6,692 nt of DNA, taken from a bacterium. GTDB taxonomy: Bacteria; Patescibacteriota; Minisyncoccia; JAJYZQ01. The position numbers and the translations under genes were made by a program. Under the pieces are notes generated by a model, which saw nothing but the letters and a program-made list of their open reading frames with translations, did not search any database and was not told the origin of the DNA. Numbering within the stretch: position 1 is the first letter of the stretch; each line of letters opens with the position of its first letter. The stretch lies in contig JAJYZQ010000024.1 of assembly GCA_021799835.1 (NCBI GenBank), positions 1 through 6,692 on the forward strand, in the 5' to 3' direction. Below are positions 1 through 5,812 of the stretch, in pieces.

Positions 1-2109
1 CTCATCCAAAATCTGCAAGAGTATGGTGAGCACATCACGATGCGCTTTTTCTATTTCATCAAAAAGCACCACGCTATAGGGTTTTCGCCGCACTTGCTCG
101 GTCAGCTGCCCGCCTTCTTCATACCCTACATAGCCGGGAGGTGAGCCAATGAGTTTCGCTGCGCTATGCTGTTCCATATATTCCGACATATCAATGCGAA
201 TAATTGCATTCTCATCATTGAACATGAACTCGGCAAGCGCTTTTGCAAGCTCTGTCTTCCCCACACCTGTCGGCCCCAAGAATAGAAATGAGCCGATTGG
301 CTTATAGGGATACCCGATGCCGGCACGCGAGCGGCGCAAAGTATTGGCAACCGCAGCTACTGCCTGATCCTGCCCCACTACACGATGCGCAAGGATCTCT
401 TCCGCCAAGCCCAGCTTTTCCGATTCCTGCTTAAGCAGTTTGCTCACCGGAATGCCACTCCACCGCGCCACAACTTGCGCAATGTCTTCTTCGTCCACGC
501 GATTTTTCAAGAGGTGTTGTGAGCCACGGACTTTTTTGCTGAATTGCTCCTCGGCTGCGGCCATTTTTTCTTCGTATGCCGGTATTTTGCCATACCGAAT
601 CTCCGCAACCCGTTCAAATTCCGCATTGCGCTCCGCAATCTCCGCTTGAATTTTCAAGTTTTCTATTTCTTTTTTGTAGTCGCTGATGCTTTTGATGAGT
701 TCTTTTTCTTGATTCCATTTTGCTTCCAGCGTTTTGGTTTCTTCAGAGAGTGACGCAATCTTTTTTTCTATTTTTTTCAGCTCGTCTTTCACTTCTGCGT
801 TTTTCTGATCTTGCGCTTCTTCTTTTTTGAGTGCTTGCTTTTCTATTTCCAGCCGCGAGAGTTCCCGCTTTTTCTTATCCAGATCAGCCGGCATACTGTC
901 AATTTCCATTTTGAGCGAACTGGTTGCTTCATCAATAAGATCTACCGCTTTGTCCGGCAAGAACCGGTCGGCAATATACCGATGAGAAAGCTCTGCTGCG
1001 GCAATAATCGCTGCGTCACTAATGCGCACGCCATGATGCAGTTCATATTTTTCCTTGATGCCGCGCAGGATAGCGATCGTTTCTTCAACGGTCGGCTCAT
1101 TCACGAACACCGGCTGAAACCGCCGTTCAAGAGCGGCATCTTTTTCTATGTGTTGCCGATATTCTTTTAAGGTTGTCGCGCCAATAGTGCGCAACAATCC
1201 CCGCGCAAGCGCCGGCTTTAATAAATTTGCCGCATCTATAGCGCCTTCTGTAGCACCCGCACCCACAAGCATATGCAACTCATCAATGAAGAGAATAATA
1301 GTGCCGTTTGAGTGCTCTATCTCTTTTAAGACATTTTTCAAGCGATCCTCAAATTCACCGCGAAATTTTGATCCGGCAATAAGCGACCCCATATCCAATG
1401 ACAATATTTCTTTGCCGTGAAGCGCTTCCGGCACATCACCATCTACGATCCGCTGTGCGAGCCCTTCAGCAATAGCGGTTTTCCCCACACCCGCCTCACC
1501 TACCAACACAGGATTGTTTTTCGTCCGGCGCGACAGTATTTGCATAACACGGCGGATCTCATCGTTCCGGCCAATGACCGGATCCAGTTTTCCCTGGCGG
1601 GCAAGCTGGGTAAGATTTTGCGTATATTTTTCCAGCACATTCATTTTGTTTTCCGGGTTGGGATCAGTGATGCGCTCATTGCCGCGCACGGTTTTGGTAA
1701 TTGCTTCGGCTGCGGAAAATGACAAACCTTGTTGTTCTAACAGATCCTTTGCTGCGGAAGAAATCTTCAGCATTGCGAGAAACAAATGCTCAGTGGAAAT
1801 AAATTGGTCACCCATACTGTTTGCAAGCATATGCGCTTCTTGAATAACCTGCGCCAGAGGCCCGGTGATCTGGCGATAATCCTGCGGACTTGCAAGCCGC
1901 GGGAACTTCTGTATCGCCTGATCTATTGATTCCATCATTGTTGCCGGCTGTTTGCCTGCGCGATCAATAATGAGCGGCACCATACCATCAGGGTCTGCAA
2001 GTAATGCTGCAAGCACATGCAGCACATCTACCGCCTGCTGATTTGCTGCGGCAAGCTCTTGGGACTTTTGCAATGCTTCTTCGGTTTTTGCCGTAAAGTT
2101 AAAGTTCAT
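1..2109 (-). CDS. clpB: ATP-dependent chaperone ClpB (Hsp100 disaggregase), 3' end cut by window edge
   Basis: ClpB is a hexameric AAA+ machine that pulls polypeptides out of aggregates in the cytoplasm together with DnaK. The frame is open without a stop for 703 codons from the ATG at 2109 to position 1. An N-terminal Clp-N domain covers about residues 1-145. AAA-1 has Walker A GEAGVGKT (204-211), pore loop SKFRGEFE with Phe249 at the aromatic pore position, Walker B FIDELH (Asp276, Glu277) and arginine fingers Arg329/Arg330. LPDKAVDLIDEA leads into a long charged coiled-coil middle domain (about 404-525), which separates ClpB from ClpA and ClpC. AAA-2 has Walker A GPTGVGKT (612-619), pore loop GYVGYEEGG (Tyr660) and Walker B LFDEIEKAH (Asp684, Glu685). 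Sensor 1, sensor 2 and the C-terminal part are missing only because the window ends; the family is usually about 860 residues. The start fits family alignments (MNFNFTAKTEEAL), but its only SD-like AGGA is 14 nt upstream. A promoter and a CIRCE-like operator lie upstream. Confidence 0.97.
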   Translation of the reverse strand, partial: MNFNFTAKTEEALQKSQELAAANQQAVDVLHVLAALLADPDGMVPLIIDRAGKQPATMMESIDQAIQKFPRLASPQDYRQITGPLAQVIQEAHMLANSMGDQFISTEHLFLAMLKISSAAKDLLEQQGLSFSAAEAITKTVRGNERITDPNPENKMNVLEKYTQNLTQLARQGKLDPVIGRNDEIRRVMQILSRRTKNNPVLVGEAGVGKTAIAEGLAQRIVDGDVPEALHGKEILSLDMGSLIAGSKFRGEFEDRLKNVLKEIEHSNGTIILFIDELHMLVGAGATEGAIDAANLLKPALARGLLRTIGATTLKEYRQHIEKDAALERRFQPVFVNEPTVEETIAILRGIKEKYELHHGVRISDAAIIAAAELSHRYIADRFLPDKAVDLIDEATSSLKMEIDSMPADLDKKKRELSRLEIEKQALKKEEAQDQKNAEVKDELKKIEKKIASLSEETKTLEAKWNQEKELIKSISDYKKEIENLKIQAEIAERNAEFERVAEIRYGKIPAYEEKMAAAEEQFSKKVRGSQHLLKNRVDEEDIAQVVARWSGIPVSKLLKQESEKLGLAEEILAHRVVGQDQAVAAVANTLRRSRAGIGYPYKPIGSFLFLGPTGVGKTELAKALAEFMFNDENAIIRIDMSEYMEQHSAAKLIGSPPGYVGYEEGGQLTEQVRRKPYSVVLFDEIEKAHRDVLTILLQILDE

Positions 2110-2122
2110 ATATAAATATTTT

Positions 2123-2169
2123 ATCCTGATCTTGAAATAAACCTGCCTGCCGGCAGGCAGGTTCAGGAT
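2123..2169 (-). repeat. Nested palindrome in the clpB 5' leader
   Basis: A perfect 24-bp palindrome at 2140-2163 (half AACCTGCCTGCC followed by its exact complement) sits inside a second inverted repeat, ATCCTGA (plus strand, 2123-2129) with TCAGGAT (2163-2169). It lies in the predicted clpB leader, ending 14 nt before the ATG. The inner dyad looks like a dispersed REP-type element. I recall similar GCCTGCCGGCAGGC-cored palindromes in CPR genomes but cannot check that here. No T-run follows it on either strand, so it is not a normal intrinsic terminator. On the mRNA, the outer arm nearest the gene contains the only AGGA near the start codon. Confidence 0.75.
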
Positions 2170-2201
2170 GACCATGCAGGATCAGAATCGTAAATACTAC
2201 G

Positions 2202-2230
2202 ATTAGCAGTCAAACATAACGACTGCTAAT
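2202..2230 (-). promoter_or_regulatory. CIRCE-like operator (predicted HrcA site) for clpB
   Basis: TTAGCAGTC at 2203-2211, a 9-nt spacer, and GACTGCTAA at 2221-2229 form a perfect inverted repeat, extended by one more A/T pair to 2202 and 2230. The known CIRCE consensus bound by the heat-shock repressor HrcA is TTAGCACTC-N9-GAGTGCTAA. This site has the same spacer and differs by one base per arm, changed symmetrically so that the dyad is kept. It begins 3 nt after the -10 of the clpB promoter and covers the expected transcription start, where a repressor would block initiation. HrcA binding is inferred; hrcA itself is not in the window. Confidence 0.85.
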
Positions 2231-2233
2231 TCT

Positions 2234-2262
2234 ATTTTATTCTACCCCACTTTCGTTGTCAA
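2234..2262 (-). promoter_or_regulatory. Sigma70-type promoter of clpB
   Basis: On the minus strand, TTGACA (2262-2257) and TAAAAT (2239-2234) are separated by exactly 17 nt. The -35 is a perfect match and the -10 matches five of six positions. Transcription would start near 2227, inside the CIRCE-like dyad, giving a leader of roughly 118 nt before the clpB ATG. The promoter lies just downstream of the terminator of the preceding gene, so clpB appears to be transcribed separately. Confidence 0.85.
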
Positions 2263-2280
2263 TGCATTTCCTGACGTGCA

Positions 2281-2334
2281 ATAAAACGAAAAACCCCGCC
2301 AACTCACCAAGAATATCTTGAGCAGTTAGCGGGG
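2281..2334 (-). terminator. Intrinsic terminator after the small Cys-containing gene
   Basis: On the minus strand a stem begins with CCCCGCTAACT (2334-2324) and closes with AGTTGGCGGGG (2304-2294), pairing over 11 positions with one G-T wobble. An inner CAAGA/TCTTG hairpin sits inside its loop. TTTTT (2293-2289) and then a T-rich stretch follow directly. This is a classic Rho-independent terminator starting about 24 nt after the stop codon of the small gene. It insulates that gene from clpB. Confidence 0.9.
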
Positions 2335-2357
2335 CCTGACCATGGCATGACGCAAAG

Positions 2358-2651
2358 TTAGTCGCATACCGCATACAGCATCTCTATTGTATCAAGACAT
2401 GCCGTGCAAATGCAAAGGTGCTTACCGTTTAACGTGATGTCCGCCACGCCGATGTTTTCCATCCGACGTTTGGCGATCTCCCGCCGGTCAAGATCGGGCA
2501 CGATGCGTTCATCAAGAAACTGAGCAAGACGCTCAGCATCCTCGGGAGGTATGCTGTACAGCTCTTCAACGAGCGTCAGCACTTCCTCCGCAGAACACTT
2601 CCAAATGCGCTCCAGCTCTTCTTTACTGGTGCTGCTGGTCGTCGCAGGCAT
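2358..2651 (-). CDS. Unrecognised small protein with C-terminal Cys cluster (97 aa)
   Basis: I do not recognise the family. The protein (MPATTSSTSKEELERIW...) starts with a short Ser/Thr-rich stretch. A mostly charged, probably helical region follows (about residues 10-68, with repeated E, L and R). The C-terminus (about 70-97) holds Cys80, Cys82, Cys85 and Cys96, with His78 beside them, in the pattern H-x-C-x-C-x2-C-x10-C. This could bind a metal or be redox active, but that is a guess. Cys19 is isolated. There is no signal peptide or membrane segment, so it is probably cytoplasmic. An ATG at 2657 would add two residues, but the strong SD GGAGG (2664-2660) is 2 nt from that codon and 8 nt from the ATG at 2651, so I chose 2651. 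It has its own candidate promoter, this SD and a strong terminator, so it is likely a real and well-expressed gene. Confidence 0.8.
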   Translation of the reverse strand: MPATTSSTSKEELERIWKCSAEEVLTLVEELYSIPPEDAERLAQFLDERIVPDLDRREIAKRRMENIGVADITLNGKHLCICTACLDTIEMLYAVCD

Positions 2652-2659
2652 GCTCATCC

Positions 2660-2667
2660 CCTCCTTT
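2660..2667 (-). promoter_or_regulatory. Strong Shine-Dalgarno of the small gene
   Basis: AAAGGAGG reads on the minus strand at 2667-2660. It is the only near-perfect anti-16S match in front of any gene in this window. Its spacing favours the ATG at 2651 over the one at 2657. Confidence 0.8.
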
Positions 2668-2686
2668 CTGCATGCAGCAGTTATCT

Positions 2687-2715
2687 AGTATTTATTGATT
2701 TGGACGAGTTGTCAA
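2687..2715 (-). promoter_or_regulatory. Candidate promoter for the small gene, inside the end of htrA
   Basis: On the minus strand, a perfect TTGACA (2715-2710) is followed after 17 nt by AATACT (2692-2687), which matches four of six -10 positions. The -35 lies within the last codons of htrA and the -10 overlaps its stop. Transcription would start near 2680, giving a leader of under 30 nt that contains the strong SD. The -35 could be a coincidence of coding sequence, but the spacing and the paired terminator at 2281-2334 make a monocistronic unit plausible. Read-through from htrA is not excluded. Confidence 0.5.
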
Positions 2716-3918
2716 GGTTACCTTGACCGTTTTGGTAACGCCCTTCTCCCACACCTGAAGCGTTACGGCATCACCCGGATTATATTGGTTGATCAACGTG
2801 ACGAGATCATTATTCTGATTTACTTTTGTGCCATTGACGGAAAGGATGATATCGTTTGCAGATATTCCTGCTTTGTCTGCCGGAGAGCCCGGGACCACGG
2901 CAACACTATTGGCTCCTGTTCCCGCTGTAATCAACGCTCCGTAGTCCACCGGCAGATTGTTTGCCTTAGCCATAGCACTCGTGATCATTTCATATTGTAC
3001 GCCAAGGAAAGGAAAAGAGATCTTGCCACTTTGGACAACTTGGTTGATGTCCCGCTTTGCTTGATTGATGGGAATAGCAAAGCCAATGCCTTGGGCATTG
3101 TTCGCGATCGCCACATTAATGCCGATCACATTGCCATTAAGGTCTAGGAGCGGGCCACCGGAATTTCCCGGATTGATCGCTGCATCGGTTTGAATTACTC
3201 CCGTCAAATTTTCCGTTGAACCGGTGTCGCTGGATGCAGTAATGGTACGATTCAATCCGGAGACCACGCCGGTGCTTACGGTATTTGAAAATTCCCCCAA
3301 CGCATTACCGATGGCGATGACCGACTGGCCCAGCTGCAATTCCGTGGAACTGCCCAGGGTCAGCGGTGTAAGGCCGGTCGCATTTATCTTGAGTACCGCA
3401 AGGTCTTGTGACGGATCTCGCGCAAGAACTTGTGCGGTGTATTTGGTGCCGTTATTCAAAATAACGGTATAGGATGCAGTCGTATCAGCAACGACATGCT
3501 TGTTGGTCAAGATATAGCCATCAGAAGAAATGATAAAGCCAGTACCACCGCCAATCTCTTGTTGCTGCGTGCCATTTTGTTGATATTGCGGCACTAAAAA
3601 GCTGCCAAACGGCGAGTTGGAACCAAACACCCCTCCAAACGGATTAGAAAGATATTCCTGATACACCGGAACATCTTTAGAAATAATAATGCTCACCACA
3701 GATGATTTTGCCTTGCTCACTGCTGAAATAACTTTTGCTTCTTGTGTGGTTTGTGGCTGATAGGTGGATGCGGTGTGTGCAGAAATGCTCGGGCTGCCAC
3801 TCGTCCGCAACGCAGGCAATTTTACCTGTGCGATCATCCCACCTGCAAACCCCGCGATCAATGAAATAGCAGCAACAACTGCAAGCAGTGTGCCAAATTG
3901 TTTTTTATTCGTATCCAT
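2692..3918 (-). CDS. HtrA/DegP-like trypsin-type serine protease, membrane-anchored, one PDZ domain
   Basis: This 408-residue protein is a surface quality-control protease that degrades misfolded proteins outside the cytoplasmic membrane. After a short basic N-terminus (MDTNKKQ), residues about 8-30 form a hydrophobic signal anchor, followed by a Ser/Thr/Gln-rich linker. The protease domain (about 60-290) shows the full triad: His141 in LTNKHVV, Asp172 in SQDLAVLK and Ser253 in NPGNSGGP. A Gly/Phe/Gln-rich stretch (about 92-121) corresponds to the LA loop. A single PDZ domain (about 300-402, starting near FLGV) ends the protein; DegP has two, DegS and many HtrAs have one. An in-frame ATG at 3933 would add MRCCF. 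Neither start has a Shine-Dalgarno, and 3918 gives the more typical N-terminus. It lies 83 nt downstream of the cysteine desulfurase, and a GC-rich hairpin lies between them. No convincing own promoter is visible, so co-transcription is possible. Confidence 0.95.
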   Translation of the reverse strand: MDTNKKQFGTLLAVVAAISLIAGFAGGMIAQVKLPALRTSGSPSISAHTASTYQPQTTQEAKVISAVSKAKSSVVSIIISKDVPVYQEYLSNPFGGVFGSNSPFGSFLVPQYQQNGTQQQEIGGGTGFIISSDGYILTNKHVVADTTASYTVILNNGTKYTAQVLARDPSQDLAVLKINATGLTPLTLGSSTELQLGQSVIAIGNALGEFSNTVSTGVVSGLNRTITASSDTGSTENLTGVIQTDAAINPGNSGGPLLDLNGNVIGINVAIANNAQGIGFAIPINQAKRDINQVVQSGKISFPFLGVQYEMITSAMAKANNLPVDYGALITAGTGANSVAVVPGSPADKAGISANDIILSVNGTKVNQNNDLVTLINQYNPGDAVTLQVWEKGVTKTVKVTLTTRPNQ

Positions 3919-3959
3919 AAAACAACAACGCATTACTAATACAGAGAGAGTGCACCATA

Positions 3960-3979
3960 ATCGGCGGAGCGCCGCCGAT
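3960..3979. repeat. 8-bp GC-rich hairpin between cysteine desulfurase and htrA
   Basis: ATCGGCGG and CCGCCGAT pair perfectly around a 4-nt loop. No T-run follows directly on the minus strand (the next bases are TATGGTGC), so it is not a standard intrinsic terminator. It lies 22 nt after the cysteine desulfurase stop. It could be a processing or 3'-end stabilising structure, a weak terminator or a dispersed repeat. Confidence 0.6.
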
Positions 3980-4001
3980 AGGATCTATACTTTTTTACGC
4001 T

Positions 4002-5177
4002 CTACCGCGGTGCAAGAATGGCACGCAATTTTTCCACTGCCACTTCCAGCAGTTCTTTCGTTGTTTCACGCCCGAAAGAGAAGCGCAGGGAATGCCGTGC
4101 GCGATCGGCCTGCGGATAGTTCAGCGCAGCAATAACATACGAGGTCTTGGTAGCGCGCGCAAGACATGCAGATCCCGCAGATACCGCCACACCTGCTTGA
4201 TCCAGCAAGATCAACAGTTCGTCAGCGGGACGCTGGGGAAAATAAAAGTTCGCAATATGCGGTGCACCATCTTCCGCAGGACCATTGATAGCGATTCGCT
4301 GATCAAGAGCGAGCACCGCATTCACGAAAAATTCTTTGAGCGCACCAAGCCGCTCACGCTCTGTAGGGGATGATTGCTGCACTAACTCCAGCGCTTTTGC
4401 CATCCCTGCAATGCCCGCAGTATTTTCCGTTCCCGAACGCAGCATATGCTCCTGTCCCCCGCCAAACAGCAACGGCAGTAGAGGAGAATATTTTTTAATA
4501 AAAAGTATGCCCACGCCCTTCGGTCCATAAAGTTTATGCGCGGACAGCGTCATCATATCCACGCCAAGCGCCTTGGTGTCTCGCGGAAAAAATTGCACTG
4601 CTTGCACTGCGTCCGTGTGCATCAGCGGATAGGAATTCTGATGCGCAGTGCGATACTCGCGCACCGCTGCAGCAATTGCCGGTATATCCTGCACCGAGCC
4701 AATCTCGTTATTCACATAAATAATGCTCACTAAAATAGTGTTCTCGCGCAATGCATCACGCACTGCTGATACACTTATTTTTCCCGCCTGATCGCACGGC
4801 ACAACGTCCAACTCAATGATATGCTGATCGCGCAAATATTTGAGCGGTTCCAAGATTGCCTCATGTTCTATTGCTGAACAAATGATATGCGGAACTTTAC
4901 CGGGATTGTCTGCTAAAAATTTTCTTACCGCGCCAAACACCGCCCAGTTATCAGCTTCCGTGGCAGAGCCGGTAAAATATAGCTCATCAAATGCGGCATT
5001 GAGCACCTTCACACACAGTGCCCGCGCAGCATCCAGCGCTATTTGTGCTTCTTGCCCGAAAGAGTGCAACGAAGACGGGTTGCCGAACTTCCGCTCGGCA
5101 ACCTCGCGCATCACCATTGCAACTTCCGGATCGATCGGCGTTGATGCCGCATAATCCAAATAGATCCGATCCTTCAT
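4002..5177 (-). CDS. Cysteine desulfurase, NifS/IscS type (class V aminotransferase fold)
   Basis: This PLP enzyme converts L-cysteine to L-alanine and passes the sulfur, as an enzyme persulfide, to Fe-S cluster assembly or tRNA thiolation. In the 391-residue form the N-terminus is the usual IYLDYAASTP. His105 (in IEHE) should stack on PLP. Asp189 and Gln192 (in HTDAVQAVQ) contact the cofactor. Lys215 in SAHKLYGPKG forms the Schiff base. Cys338 in SAGSAC is the persulfide cysteine, and LRFSFGRETT is the C-terminal signature. Length and loop fit group I (NifS/IscS). Two departures from the usual motifs are visible: FTGSATEADN where most have FTSGATES-N, and Leu directly after the catalytic Cys. 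The ATG at 5177 was preferred to an in-frame TTG at 5189 that would add four residues; neither has a Shine-Dalgarno. It starts 16 nt after the peroxiredoxin stop, so it is probably in that operon. No IscU, SufU or regulator is adjacent, so the sulfur acceptor is unknown. Confidence 0.95.
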   Translation of the reverse strand: MKDRIYLDYAASTPIDPEVAMVMREVAERKFGNPSSLHSFGQEAQIALDAARALCVKVLNAAFDELYFTGSATEADNWAVFGAVRKFLADNPGKVPHIICSAIEHEAILEPLKYLRDQHIIELDVVPCDQAGKISVSAVRDALRENTILVSIIYVNNEIGSVQDIPAIAAAVREYRTAHQNSYPLMHTDAVQAVQFFPRDTKALGVDMMTLSAHKLYGPKGVGILFIKKYSPLLPLLFGGGQEHMLRSGTENTAGIAGMAKALELVQQSSPTERERLGALKEFFVNAVLALDQRIAINGPAEDGAPHIANFYFPQRPADELLILLDQAGVAVSAGSACLARATKTSYVIAALNYPQADRARHSLRFSFGRETTKELLEVAVEKLRAILAPR

Positions 5178-5193
5178 GAGTGCGTTCAAGAGA

Positions 5194-5727
5194 TTACTTT
5201 TTTTGATTTAAGAGCGGTGTCCCCGGCTGCCAATCAACTTGGCACAAGCCGCCGGTCTGCAGCGCTTCAAGCACGCGCAGCGTTTCCCCCACACTTCTCC
5301 CAACATTGTTATCACTTACCAACGCATACTTGAGTATGCCATCTGGATCAATAATGAACGTTCCGCGCAGCGCCACTTTTGCACCATTATCATCTGTAGT
5401 TGCTATCCCATAGGTCTCAATGATCTCTTTATTCGCATCAGACAGCAAGGGATACGGCACATCTTTCAATTCTTGTTCCACCCATGCTTTATGGGAATAG
5501 ACGCTATCCACACTTGCTCCTAGCACTTCCGCTCCCGCTTTGGCAAACCTTGCATATTCATGCGCAAATCCCTGAATCTCCGTGGGACAGACGAACGTAA
5601 AATCAGCGGGATAGAAAAAGAGTACCAGCCATTTACCGTGAAAATCATTCAGCGCATATTTTTTGAACTCGCCCTTCGCATATCCCGGCAAGACAAAATC
5701 CGGCGCCATTTCTCCTACTTTTACCAT
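5194..5727 (-). CDS. Typical 2-Cys peroxiredoxin (AhpC/Prx1 family)
   Basis: A cytoplasmic thiol peroxidase of 177 residues that reduces hydrogen peroxide and organic peroxides. The peroxidatic Cys47 lies in FYPADFTFVCPTE, with Pro40, Thr44 and Arg121 completing the active site. The resolving Cys162 is in GGLCQVDWQPG, where the family usually has VCP.NW.PG. ALRGTFIIDPDG is the conserved strand before the dimer helix. It lacks the GGLG insert and the C-terminal YF motif of overoxidation-sensitive enzymes, so it should be a robust bacterial type; this is inferred from motifs. The partner reductase (AhpF, or thioredoxin and its reductase) is not in the window. The ATG is the natural start from alignment but has no Shine-Dalgarno. 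The gene is driven by a strong promoter about 60-85 nt upstream and probably shares its transcript with the cysteine desulfurase. Confidence 0.96.
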   Translation of the reverse strand: MVKVGEMAPDFVLPGYAKGEFKKYALNDFHGKWLVLFFYPADFTFVCPTEIQGFAHEYARFAKAGAEVLGASVDSVYSHKAWVEQELKDVPYPLLSDANKEIIETYGIATTDDNGAKVALRGTFIIDPDGILKYALVSDNNVGRSVGETLRVLEALQTGGLCQVDWQPGTPLLNQKK

Positions 5728-5747
5728 AAAAAATTACTTAATAGTTA

Positions 5748-5778
5748 TACGCACGCTCATGAGTACAGTACGCACGCT
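5748..5778 (-). repeat. Direct repeat in the peroxiredoxin leader (two 10-bp copies, 21-bp period)
   Basis: AGCGTGCGTA occurs twice on the minus strand, at 5778-5769 and 5757-5748, starting positions 21 bp apart (two helical turns). The first copy begins at the predicted transcription start and the second lies around +22 to +31. The 11-nt spacer is CTGTACTCATG. The placement resembles an operator for a factor binding one face of the helix, but no known regulator motif is recognised. Confidence 0.6.
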
Positions 5779-5784
5779 ACGGCT

Positions 5785-5812
5785 ATTATAGATACGACGA
5801 TAATAAAGTCAA
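5785..5812 (-). promoter_or_regulatory. Sigma70-type promoter of the peroxiredoxin-cysteine desulfurase unit
   Basis: On the minus strand, TTGACT (5812-5807) and a perfect TATAAT (5790-5785) are spaced by 16 nt. The -35 contains the TGA stop codon of the channel gene. Transcription would start near 5778, giving a leader of about 50 nt before the peroxiredoxin ATG. Confidence 0.85.

Noticed and set aside
1480..1500. Ala in place of the common Pro in the first Walker A (GEAGVGKT) as a defect
   Set aside because: The catalytic Gly-Lys-Thr residues are intact, and to my knowledge this variant occurs in functional Clp ATPases.
126..1843. Several open frames on both strands across 126-1843, up to about 119 codons
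   Set aside because: They overlap the continuous ClpB frame, which has all expected motifs; none resembles a protein and they are antisense or frame-shifted shadows.
2140..2163. 24-bp palindrome read as a transcription terminator
   Set aside because: No T-run follows on either strand, and it sits in the leader of clpB rather than after a gene. The real terminator of the preceding gene is at 2281-2334.
2123..2230. Closely spaced inverted repeats read as a CRISPR array or IS end
   Set aside because: The repeats differ in sequence, have no regular repeat-spacer pattern, and no transposase or cas gene is present.
2695..3472. Plus-strand open frames of 150 and 82 codons over the protease gene
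   Set aside because: They are antisense to htrA, whose catalytic triad and PDZ domain are clear; no start signals or family features.
3919..4001. Own promoter for htrA
   Set aside because: Hexamer pairs with 16-18 nt spacing were looked for upstream of both candidate starts, and no convincing pair was found.
5809..5811. Possible recoding of TGA as glycine, as in some CPR lineages
   Set aside because: The channel gene ends at TGA at the expected family length and a promoter begins there; no gene has an internal in-frame TGA.
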